Below are positions 42,091 to 52,514 of a stretch of DNA of 64,000 bases, piece by piece. The DNA lies in NCBI GenBank assembly GCA_903772945.1, contig CAICTM010000425.1, positions 1 to 64,000 of the forward strand, written 5' to 3'. The position numbers were made by a program, and so were the translations under genes. This DNA comes from Seminavis robusta (Eukaryota; Bacillariophyta; Bacillariophyceae; Naviculales; Naviculaceae). A model generated the notes under the pieces. It saw only the letters and a program-made list of their open reading frames with translations. It made no database searches and was not told the origin of the DNA. Each line of letters begins with the position of its first letter. Position 1 is the stretch's first letter.

Positions 42091-42828
42091 CTACTGTCCC
42101 TTGTTGGCGTCGTACTTTGCAAGGATTCTCTTGACCTCAGTGTCGTCAGCAGCAAAGCGAACGGACTTCTTCGTCTCTTTTTTGGTGTTCTCCTTGTCGT
42201 CCTGCTCGTTGGCGTCGGGAGAGATCCAGCTCTTGCTTCTCGCCGAGAAGACCATTGCTTTGGCTTTGACGAGTTTGCCCTGGATGCTCTCAGCCTTCAA
42301 TGGTTCCTTCTGAACGACTTGATTGAGGATGTATTCCACAGTCGCTATTTTGTTGAGTAGCGAGCATCCTTTGACAAACTGGAAAAAGCCATGACCATCG
42401 CACAGAAGAGCCTTGTGTTGACGAATGAGCCAGATACGACCAACTCGGGCATCGTGATAGTCGTAGAGCTCGACCCACTCCGATCCATCGTGGGAAACAA
42501 TGAACTTGAGACTCAAGCCCAATGGCAACGACACGTAGAGAGCCACCGCGTTGGTCAGAATCGAGATTGGGACGTTGCGCGGCAGATTCTGAATCGAGAT
42601 CCAACTCTGCTGGTCGATTTCCGATGTTCGTTGAATGCTCTCCGGCAAGGACAGCTGGCCGTGTCGCTGCCCGTATCGGCGCATCGACATACTTGACGAC
42701 ATGGTCGAACAAGCTTGGACAATTTGAAGAGCCCGAGAATTTAACGCTTTGTCCTCGCCTTCATCGCGATCGAGGAGGTTGTCTCGTGGCGTTGGGTCTA
42801 TCGTTCTGATGTCACATTCGGGAATCAT
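42091..42828 (-). CDS. Uncharacterised protein with a possible PP1-docking motif
   Basis: An intronless 245-residue protein from the ATG at 42828; the frame is open further to 42933 without an ATG. A basic-hydrophobic core (LTNAVALYVSLPLGLSL, then IVSHDGSEWVELYDYHDARVG) is followed by KALLCDGHGFFQFVKGCSLL. The C-terminal part is charged. It contains KKSVRFAADD, which fits the RVxF consensus for binding protein phosphatase 1, and ends AKYDANKGQ. I do not recognise the family, and a role as a phosphatase regulator is only a suggestion. The start codon lies 170 bp from the divergent CRAL-TRIO gene. Confidence 0.55.
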   Translation of the reverse strand: MIPECDIRTIDPTPRDNLLDRDEGEDKALNSRALQIVQACSTMSSSMSMRRYGQRHGQLSLPESIQRTSEIDQQSWISIQNLPRNVPISILTNAVALYVSLPLGLSLKFIVSHDGSEWVELYDYHDARVGRIWLIRQHKALLCDGHGFFQFVKGCSLLNKIATVEYILNQVVQKEPLKAESIQGKLVKAKAMVFSARSKSWISPDANEQDDKENTKKETKKSVRFAADDTEVKRILAKYDANKGQ

Positions 42829-42997
42829 TAGTCCCTCACCAAGGACACACAAGATCAGATTCTTTTGAAAACCGGCAAGAGGACGAGCAAAAAGCTTGTC
42901 TCCAAGAAAAGAGCGTCCATCAAAGAAGCACACTCATTTTGACAGTACGGCAGCAATAAAATTCAACCAGCCCTAAACTTACTTGTGTAAAGCGAAG

Positions 42998-43792
42998 ATG
43001 ACACCACCACCGGAAGAATTGAAGGCCAAGGCAACTGAGCTTCTACCAGCTCTGAAAGAGAAACTTGGGACAGATGCTGAAGGCGTGAGCGATGCGACCC
43101 TCATGAAGTTTTTGATGTGGAAGCCATCGGTGGACCGAGCTGAAGGGAGGTTTCGCGACTTGGTGAACTGGAGCAAAGAAAATCCGTGGGCCTTTGCTTC
43201 GACGCCGCTCATGGCCTCGAAAGACGACACTCTACGACGTGTACTAGAGAGTGAAGTGCTTGTGGCGCCCGAGGGTATTACAGCCAAAGATGGCAGCACA
43301 CTGATGTTTGGCCGACTCCGCAATAACGACATGAGTGATGGAAGAACTGCAGAGGACGTCGTTCGGATGGTGATGTACACCATGGACCGAGTTTTGGAAC
43401 GAGAATCCACTCAGCTTCATGGACTCACCATTTTTCACGATATGAAGGACGTGGGCCAAAACAACATTCATGTGTCCATTCCAAAAATACTGTTTCGAGC
43501 TATTTTTGGCCATTTCCCATTGAGGATTACCGCGGTCTATGTGCTGAATGCTCCCCTGTTTATTCGAGGACTTTTCAAGGTTGTATCACTGACATTTCCA
43601 GCCAAAGTACGGGCCCGAATGCATTTTGTGACTGATATGGATGCAATTTTGAACGTCATTGACCAAGATAATTTGTTGGAAGAACATGGCGGCAAGGTGC
43701 AGCATGACCAAAAGCAATGGGTGGAAAGCCATATCAAGAGGGAGGAAAATGGATCAATGGAGTCACTAGCAGACTGCGTCAAGACGGAATAA
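42998..43792 (+). CDS. CRAL-TRIO (Sec14-like) lipid-binding protein
   Basis: An intronless 264-residue protein. The helical N-terminal domain has TLMKFLMWKPSVDRAEGR, the typical CRAL-TRIO-N signature (L-x-R-F-L-x-A-x-x-x-x-x-x-A). The lipid-binding lobe includes GLTIFHDMKDVGQNNIH, FPLRITAVYVLNAPLFI and the C-terminal groove FVTDMDAILNVID-LLEEHGG. Sec14 relatives carry phosphatidylinositol, tocopherol or other hydrophobic ligands between membranes. The helix of the mobile gate is present but its ligand cannot be guessed. No transmembrane or targeting sequences are seen. Confidence 0.88.
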   Translation: MTPPPEELKAKATELLPALKEKLGTDAEGVSDATLMKFLMWKPSVDRAEGRFRDLVNWSKENPWAFASTPLMASKDDTLRRVLESEVLVAPEGITAKDGSTLMFGRLRNNDMSDGRTAEDVVRMVMYTMDRVLERESTQLHGLTIFHDMKDVGQNNIHVSIPKILFRAIFGHFPLRITAVYVLNAPLFIRGLFKVVSLTFPAKVRARMHFVTDMDAILNVIDQDNLLEEHGGKVQHDQKQWVESHIKREENGSMESLADCVKTE

Positions 43793-44933
43793 GAAAATAG
43801 AATGTGTGCTTGGGATGTCAAACTATGTGAATGCATAAGCAGTGGAAGATGCAAGAAATTACTCAGTACACGATAAGGGAATCTGCTGTCAAACATCAGC
43901 TCATTGACTGTGCATCGATGAAACCAGCCATCGCTGGGTATCTTGATTGTTGGCGGCATGCAATTCAACTACGTTCAGCCAATTTGTTTTTTTTGTTTCC
44001 AGCATCAGTGGCTGGGCAGCGAGGTTGTGTCGTCTCTACTACCGCTACGGTATGGCATAGGTTGCCCATGGCTGACGATGTACCGGTATTGTTGGCCACA
44101 TCCGAACTTGCCAAAAAAGCTCTGGGCTGGATCAAAGTAATAAGCTAACTCCAAGTCTGAATAGCTGTCTGAATCCACCACCTCCGTGTTTTTTGTTACT
44201 AGCTATTAATAGTAGGCACGTACATCGTACTAGTACCGGTAGCTATGGTAGCGTTGTTGTGGCTGCAACGTGCTCATCCATCAGCTTATTGGGCTGCAGA
44301 TCGGTTGCTAGGTCTACCACGGTAGGCCACAAAGATCATGTTTGGTTGCAATTTCATGCGCTCCTCCCTTTGCAACCCCACTTTAGGAGGCTTGATTGTT
44401 TGGTGGTTGAAGCACGTACATGCATGTACCATGTACTTTGGTTGCCCTGTCCACCAGCTATATATTAGCCAGATGAATGCCGACAAAGCCATCACCGTTG
44501 CCCTTTTCATCAAAGAGGGTCCCGCACAACGGCATTGCTCTCCAAATTTAGCGTGTGGCTTGCTCGCGTTTGCCTTTTATTGCAAGCATGTATCACGAGT
44601 GTGACTGCATGATGCCCCAGGTTTTCTCGAAGTGCATCCATTCGAGACAAGGAGGTGTCATCATCAGTAACACTTTTCCCTTACTGTTGAACCTTCATCT
44701 ATCTATCTGCAGTGTTGTTGCCAAGCTGCAGTATACTAACAGTAGGTCGTGGCATCCACACGGTACGGTATCAGAAGCGCTTTATCTTGCTTCGAGAGAG
44801 GATTTGAGTTGACCACTAGCTAGCTAGAGGAAAGCAATGAGGCAATTGGCTTGACGACAGAAAACAGGACTTTCTCAGTGCTTGCCCTTGAAGAAAATTC
44901 TCATTTTTGTGCATACTCTCAGTGTGAAGTATC
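43793..44933. other. 1.1-kb gene-free region upstream of channel gene
   Basis: No supported gene. TACCGGTA palindromes near 44078 and 44233, and a CTAGCTAGCTAG run at about 44815-44827, sit just before the K+ channel gene. Open frames here look like chance. Confidence 0.4.
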
Positions 44934-47900
44934 ATGAGTGAATTGAATGCCCACAGAGGAACCTCCTCTTCAACAAGCTCTGACACTGCTGACATGAAAC
45001 CAAGGGCATTAGCAAGTGGTGCTTTTCGAGGCAACCACAATGGCTCTTCTACCAGCTCTAGTCGACCGTCTCCCAGTAGCAGCAGTATGGGTGACCAACA
45101 TCATCCACCCGTACCACCACCACAACAACAACAATTCCCTTCTTATGGCCAGTTTTCCAAATGGGGAGCCACGGAGGATGATGAGAGTATTCACTATCTC
45201 AGTGAGCCATCACTCAGTGAAGAGGGTGACTCCACTACGGATCATCCTCTGGAAGAAGAAGAGGAGGACACTACCGATGACAATAGGGAGACTCCACCCC
45301 CTCCACCACCAGGACCTCCACCCATGCGCAATTCCTTGTCATCCGCCGCATCCAATGGAGTGGCGTCTCCAGGTAACACAAGTCTCAGTTCTTGGGAGTC
45401 GCACTTTCGACCACAACATCCCCACCATCGCGTTAGAATACACTTCTCACCAGAAACAACCACAGATCGACATCAGTACTACAACAACAATTCACCCTAC
45501 TTTACCCAATATCAAGCGCAACGCTTGTTTCCGCCTCAAAACAGTAATACTACTACTAATAATGAACGAATAGAAGAACAGCAACAACAACAGTCAGGAG
45601 GAGAAGATGCTTCCGAGTCGGCTCCTCCCATTCTAAGACCACAGCAACAACCCACTAGACATCACCAACACACAACCACAACAACAACAAGTCATGATTC
45701 TTTGGCTTCTTCCAGCAGAATTGCAGCATCGTCACATCATACCAACAACCTGTCCTACTCGACCCATTCCATTTCCACAATATCCACTTTTTCCAACACA
45801 GCAAAAGGCAAACATTTGGATGATTTTATTCAGGACTTGAGACACAACAGTCAGGGAGCCCTCCAAGAAGCATCGGGAAATAATAGTATTCTGCTCAACA
45901 CGTCAACCGAAGAGAGCGCGGCACATCTCGATACCGTCTTGCGACACTCATCAGAGACTCCCATGCGAGCCACACATCGTCGAATTTCCAGTGTGGAAAC
46001 AGAACTCATTGGAAATACATCGGATGCTCATGTCGAGGAACAAGAAGACGAAGATGCCAATCAGCAAACACAAACAATATCAACACCACAACAGCAACGA
46101 GTGTACCCCATGGAGGATGATTCTCCACTCGTCCTGAACTTGTCCGTTCTGGGAGATGAAGAAGATGATGAGGACGAAGAAAAAGCAGCATCGCTGGATC
46201 AAACCACTGCCTTGAGTGGGGCACCACCAGCAGGCGATGCCAAACCCGCTTCTTCCAGTACCACTACTAGCAACAATGATTCTGCTGGGACCACGGATGA
46301 AGATCAGCAGCATTCTGCAGATGACGAACAAACACAGTTTCGGCCGCCACGACGTAGGACCTTTAATGTGGCCGGTGGAAAGCCGTCGCCGGCTCACAGG
46401 CGGACACGCAGTGGCGACGGTGTGGCAGCCGCGTTGACGACAGGTGGACAAGATTGGGTTGGAATGTTCAAAGACAATATACCAATGCCGGATGGAGTAG
46501 ACGACGACGATGATGATGACGACGAAGAGGAAGCGGATGGCAGTCCTGAAAAGGACAATAAGGATGCTGCTGATGCTCTGGCGAATACTGGAAACGGCAA
46601 TCATAACATGGAAAGAGCAGTGTTTGCATTGGGTGCTACCACCGATGCAACAACGGCTAGTCGGGCGGCTGCTCGAAGGCAACGAAGAGAGCAACGGCAG
46701 CTGCAACGATCCATGGCAGAAAAGGCTGCCGAGCATGCCAGGAAACAAAAGATACAAAGGCAGTTCCAGGAGTGGTCGCTTTCGCCCCTTTGGAACAATC
46801 TACAGCATCAGCAACACAACAGCGCTCGCGCTGCCGACTCATCAGAGTCAAATTCCCTAGGATCGATTCCTTCCACCGTTGTGAGCCAAGCAATGCCAAC
46901 TACTAGGGGCGGTGACAACATCATCGGAAAAAGTCGAGCATACTCGGCCCCTGAAATGCCAATGGAGGACGAAACGGCCCCACTACGCAACAGTTTGGAT
47001 CTGTCGTTTTCGTCAGAACCGGGCCATGGACTGAACCACATCCAGCCTAGAAATAGTGTGGATTCCCACAAGAGCTTGTTCTCATGGATATCGACCTCGA
47101 ACCATGATCACACCAGCTTGGAGGCCCTCTCGTCACCTTCGGCTGCGTCGCCGAGGCACATGATTCAGGTTCATCCAAACTGGACTCCACAGGCAGCATC
47201 GCTGGCTAGCCCAATTCTTCAACGACGGAACCAGGATCTGCAGCGAACGCGAGAAGCACAACATCAACGCTCGAGAACGTCAATTGGCAACTACCCGACG
47301 CTGTATGATCCCAACCATTCAAGCCATTCATGGCGTCAAGAATCGGAAGACCCGTTTAGAAGACTCCTACTTCAGCAGCAACAACAACAACAACAATATC
47401 ATCAAATCCGTGAAAGCGACTCGTTTCGGATGTATTCGGGCCCATCCCCACGCAACTCTCTGCGATCGCCCAATTTCGCAGGGAGTAGTAGCAACGACCC
47501 ATTCAATTTCCGTCGGCACAGTACGTCAAGCAGCGGCAGCGGGAGCCATAGCACGACTACCAGCGAAGACGACGAGGACGACGATGATGTGATGGGGGTT
47601 ATGCAAAACCAGTGCCGTCACATCCACCCCGATATAGAAGTTGAATCCCTGGAAGAAGCGGAACGGACGGCAGAGGCAGAGCTTTTGAAACTGGGATCAC
47701 AACAACATGTACTTCGGGGCGCTCGAATCTCCCCCTTTGCAAATATCGGAAGAAAGGTAGCTGACTTCGGCAAGGGAAAAGCGTTTGACCGTCAGTCGTT
47801 TCTTCCAAAGACCTCGGTCTTGGAAACGTCGGAAGAAGGCAATGCAAACCAACACTTTTTGCCAACTTACCAATGTCCTCGGTGCAATACGATTCAACGA

Positions 47901-50578
47901 GAGTTCTTCACAGTGAACAGTGCTCCGCGCCAGTATGAAACAGCATCTGGGTTCTTGGCCCTTTCGTTCGTTGTCTACGTTATTGCATCCTTGTACATAT
48001 TTGGACTCGAGGTAAACCCCGTCGTGAAGTCAGCTCGAGGTGAGACGGAACCGACTTGCACTCATTGCTTTTTCTTTACGATGATATGTAGGAGGGCTGG
48101 CCGGCCTTGGATTGCATCTACTTCGCAGGTAAGTCATACGGCTTGGTGTTTTCCTAGCTCTCTATTCGTTACTGTCCCTCATTGCCAACGTTTTTCCTGA
48201 AACACAGTTATAACTTTGACTACCGCTGGTCTTGGTGACTTTGTGCCAACAACCCCTTTCAACAAGATCATCTGCTCAATCTTCATCTACTTTGGTGTTG
48301 CATGCATTGGATTGTTGCTCGGCTCTTACATTGCTTCAATGATGGATGAATCACAACGCAGGCAAGCGAGAGTGAATAGGATCAATGCGTGTCCCAACTG
48401 TATACGTCTTCAAAACATCAAAGATGCAGCGGAAAGACGGCAGTTATCTGCTTTGGCAATCTCTATGAAAACCCCTGTTGTCATACCCACGGTGACTGGC
48501 CACGCCATGCCAAAGAAGAAGCATTCTTCAGAGCGCACGACGTTTAGTCAGCCTGGGTTCCCGTACTCTTTCAACACGGAAGAAGACGAATCCGACGAAA
48601 GCTTTCAATCAGGCAATAAGAAGATGAAACGACAACATAACAGCGGCAAAGATGTGAACATCTTAGGTGCGGACTTTCGATCGCCAAACCAGAGCGAACA
48701 AACCCCTCCAATGGGAGCAACCTGCAGTTCTAGTTCGCCGCATAGTGCTGCGCAAGTGGGTACAAGCACGCCGTCATCTGCGCATCTCGCCGACCAAAGT
48801 TTGATGGCGGAAGCAAGCAACACTGCCGGCAGAGCGGGCGGAATTCGTGATCCACCCTCTCATCTTGGTGTGATCAGTTCCGTGCCCGACGGAGCTGGGT
48901 TGCCTGCACCCTCCAGATCCCCAGTTTCGCCAACAACGCCTCGACATGCACATATCTCTGCCAAAATATCCCCAAAGAAAACTGATCTGCTTGGTTCCCC
49001 TATGACGAAGCAAATCCTTGGAAGGCAAAGTCACACGCGCCATGCCTCCTTTGACGTCAGCGGCATGCCATGTGCCGATGACCTCTTTGGTCGATCGTCG
49101 CTCAATTCACGAATGTACAGCTTTGACGCGCCGAGGGTGAATCCCCATCCTCCCACTATCAATGAAAATGTACCTTTTGTCCCTGGGACATCAAGCGCTA
49201 CACCTCACCAGAACTATGGTGGTGTTCGTTTTGAGGGAGACGATAGCCTCCTTTCCAGTGAAGAGGTGATGTCCACGGACGAATCCTCTGTCTTGTCTTC
49301 TGACTCCTACAGTACAGAAGAATCCGACATTCTGGACGTGAACAAAGCGCGTGTCCACGCGGCCAAGTACGTCTTCAAGACGCTCAAAGAGGCTCTGGTG
49401 AACTCATTGGCTATCATTGGAGTGGGTTGCTTGGGTTTTTGGTTTATCGAGGTATGTCAATTTTTTACTGCTAACATGGCAACAAATTGGAATGGAAGCA
49501 ATACACGAAGGAAGGTCTCATATGTTGCTTGTACTCACTCACTTCCCCCCTTCCCCCCATAAAAAGCACATGTCCTTCGTTGACAGTAAGATTAGATTTC
49601 TTTTGCCTTGGAGCAACAATCTCTGTTTTTCTAACGAGCTGTGCTTTGCCAATGATTACTGCAGGCTGGTATTTTACAACCGTTCTACTGACGACAGGTA
49701 AGGAGTCGAAGTGCGTTGAAGTTTTTCCGCTTTACCAAGAACAAGTTCACTCACACATTGCTTCGCAGTGGGATACGGAGACATTGTTCCTGTGACGAAA
49801 GGAGGGAAGCTGTTTGCAACCATTTACATCCTCGTTGCTGGCACCGTCCTGCTCAACAACATGTCAATGATCAGTATGGTAAGAATAAAAGGTGAAATCA
49901 CGACAGACAAGGGCAACAGTATACTCATGGAATGTGATTGTGTTAGATTCCCCTTGAGCTCAGGAAACGTCGGATCGAACGAGCTGTCCTGACCCAGGTA
50001 TGTTTGCTGAGCGCACCACAGTACGTTTGTGGACAAAACCCTATGCATCTGGACTCACTCCGGTTCGCTATTTTCTACTCTAGTTTGGTGACCTCTTGGA
50101 TGATGACGCCCTTCGGGAGTTGGCGTCGGGTCCATTGATCCAGCGCCTTCATTTGTCCAGGCACAGGGCGGACGGCTTGAACGAATGTACACGAGAGATG
50201 TTTGCTCTGGCCATGTTGGTTCGGTTGGGCAAAGTTACCGAAGAAGATATTCTTGGCACTTTTGGAGCATTCAACCGACTCGATGTGAACCGAGATGGCG
50301 TGCTCAACAGCCGAAGCATCATTGCAGGCATGATTCATAAGAGCAAATCAAAGGCCAACCTGTCTGGAATGAGAAGAGTGAGCTCAAACAGCAATCTGAT
50401 GAAAACTCCAGGGTTCCGCGCTCCCCCTGCTCCAATGTATGGTAGCCAAGACCGCTATTCAGCCAACATATTCACACCAGCGCCGATGACAACTCCAATC
50501 AGCATACCCCTGAACGAGTCCACATCGCTGTTGCAGCAGCAGGACACGAGCCTCAGTATGCTATCAAGGAGTGGATAG
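44934..50578 (+). CDS. Two-pore-domain K+ channel with very long disordered N-terminus
   Basis: Eight exons: 44934-48011, 48092-48128, 48208-49451, 49567-49585, 49665-49697, 49769-49878, 49947-49997, 50084-50578. They sum to 1688 residues. Residues 1 to about 975 are low-complexity, with poly-Gln, poly-Asp and Pro tracts. Pore 1 has the filter TTAGLGDFVP (about residue 1046), and pore 2 TTVGYGDIVP (about 1472). Exon 4 is a 19-nt microexon encoding HMSFVD, needed to keep pore 2 in frame. CPRC (981-984) precedes the first span and CPNC (1100-1103) follows the second. A long cytoplasmic linker lies between pores. After pore 2 comes one EF-hand-like loop (DVNRDGVLNSRS) lacking the final Glu. It resembles plant TPK/KCO channels in having two pores and a C-terminal Ca-binding-like segment. 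Confidence 0.87.
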
Positions 50579-50982
50579 CATGACAACCCTGTCTCCGAAC
50601 GCTATTGGCTTCATAATGCAACCTGTATTGTATACTAAATTGTCAACCAATATTGTGAACTATTGCAATCCACACAACTTTGTACATGTACCCTTGGCTA
50701 GACCTATAGTACTTGATGAACTCGTCGCCCAAGCAGCTCGTACATGGAACTCGTACCGTTCGATGTATGGCACCCAATGACTCGTCACTCATACGCAGCC
50801 CAGCAAGAAGACATTTATTGCGTACTAGTATCTTGCATGATGCCGGTATGCATACGGATGATGGCACCTTTGGAACCACGAGGCAAATTCGAAAGGTGGA
50901 GTCAGCAGCACCAGCCTTCAAACGAGAGTACCCACAATCGTCTCCGACAGCTTGCTGTCGAGCTACCACCATAGCTACAATG
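50579..50982. other. Convergent spacer
   Basis: About 400 bp between the channel stop codon and the end of the next minus-strand gene. No gene is seen. Confidence 0.35.
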
Positions 50983-51759
50983 TTAGTTGAATGCCCCAGG
51001 AATTGGTGGCTGCGGTTTGGTAGGTTTCTTGTCCTCGAGGCATTGTTCCTCTTCTTCGAGAACCACTAGCGTCAACCATGCCACTTTGAGACTCTGAGCC
51101 GCAAGCGCCTCCTCGAGTGGATTTTCGGGAGGTTCCATCGACAGTTTGCTGAATATTTTTTGGCCTTCAAAAGATTCGCCATTTTCCTTGAGTTGTTTTA
51201 GTAATGGGATCGCTGACTCGTATGTCTCCCGAACGGATGCATCCACCTCCTCCTCGCCATCATCATCATCGCCCTCTGTCTTTTCCAAGTATCCGACCTG
51301 CTCCAACACCAAATAAACCACTTGTATCCAAGTACTTCTTAGCTGGATTTCTTCGTCCATCAAGGGTCGATTGGCAGATTGATCTGGACAAGCAGCGACA
51401 TATTCCATGAGCCGCTGGGGGCTGATTCCCAGAGAGTAGCCAGAAATAACGCTGGCAATAAAGAGTTTGATCGTTTCCACGTATCCCTGACTCAATTGCA
51501 TGACGCCATTGACGAATGATACTTCAATTAGTTCCGCCACTCTTTCTGGCGAGAGTTCTTCGCCTTCTTGCTCATTATCGTCATTCGTAGAGCTGGAAAA
51601 TAATAATGGTCTCTTGATATGCGAAGGAACGGAAAGATCAGGAAATTGGCCTTGGCGACGAACGAGATGACACGGCGTGGAGACGAAGGCATTAGCCTGC
51701 GGCACTCGTAGTACCTGTATGGATGACAATATGAATAATGGGCAGCAGATGAATCTCAT
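50983..51759 (-). CDS. Plastid-targeted protein of unknown function
   Basis: A 258-residue intronless protein. The signal peptide (residues 1-23) is followed by QANAFVSTPCHLVRR, a textbook diatom plastid cleavage context. The mature part is mostly helical: VAELIEVSFVNGVMQLSQGYVE, FIASVISGYSLGIS and WIQVVYLVLEQVGYLEK. Acidic insertions (DDDDGEEEVDAS) and a Pro-rich end (KPTKPQPPIPGAFN) occur. I do not recognise a family or catalytic motif. The helical bundle and lack of membrane spans suggest a stromal structural or chaperone-like role, with low certainty. Confidence 0.65.
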   Translation of the reverse strand: MRFICCPLFILSSIQVLRVPQANAFVSTPCHLVRRQGQFPDLSVPSHIKRPLLFSSSTNDDNEQEGEELSPERVAELIEVSFVNGVMQLSQGYVETIKLFIASVISGYSLGISPQRLMEYVAACPDQSANRPLMDEEIQLRSTWIQVVYLVLEQVGYLEKTEGDDDDGEEEVDASVRETYESAIPLLKQLKENGESFEGQKIFSKLSMEPPENPLEEALAAQSLKVAWLTLVVLEEEEQCLEDKKPTKPQPPIPGAFN

Positions 51760-52514
51760 GGTTGGAGAGGGGGTTGTTCCAGAAGCCCGATAAGGATATG
51801 ATGTAGAAGATCAACAATAGACCATGGCACCATTGCGGAGTGTTGTTGTGTATGCCATACATGTATCCAAAAAAGATGGAGGCAACACTTCTGGGACTTT
51901 GCACTGACGTCAGTAGAAACCCAATTCCCCATCTTTCACTGTCTTTGAAACCCCATCCCCGAATAATCTTGACACCATTCCCACGCTCTGGGCAATCACA
52001 TTTTTGTTTTACTTTTTCAAAAAAGAATTGAGTTGAGAACTCGTGCCATGAAATGGATCTCTTCCCGCCTTGATTATTCATTCGCATAAGGGTTCTGAAC
52101 GCAATACAGAGATCTGGTGTCGCCAAGAAAAGGAATCGAAGCCGGTTGTCATCAAGAAGTGATGTTGCCATCAAGAAGCTTCTCGCATCGACGACGATGA
52201 TCTTTCCCATCATTCAATCCCAAAAGATCGTGGTGATGCGAAGGACAATCTGTTGGATTTGGATACGGTGATGTGTGACCATGAGAACTCCGCTCAGGGC
52301 TCCACCTCGTGTCGTCTTGACATGGAGCGCAATTTTTCCGCCATTTGAATTCGATAAAGAAACAAGTTTGGTACGTACCAAACAAGAAAAACAAATGAAA
52401 CCATCGAGATGGAATGTCCAAAATTGCATGCTACCACTAACAGATTTCTTTCTCGTTTCAATGTTCAGGAAAAGTGCAAGTATTTTTACTGTTATTGACC
52501 TGAATTGAGCGACC
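51760..52514. other. Divergent region before the phosphofructokinase gene
   Basis: About 755 bp with no supported gene. It contains ACTTCTGGGACTTTGCACTGACGTCA near 51887, which includes a TGACGTCA CRE-like octamer at about 51904-51911. Confidence 0.4.

Noticed and set aside
48012-48091. Alternative donor GGTGAGAC at about 48039 in the channel gene
   Set aside because: It gives a strong site, but joining it to any acceptor breaks the EGWPALDCIYFAV pore helix; the GTAAAC donor at 48012 keeps frame.
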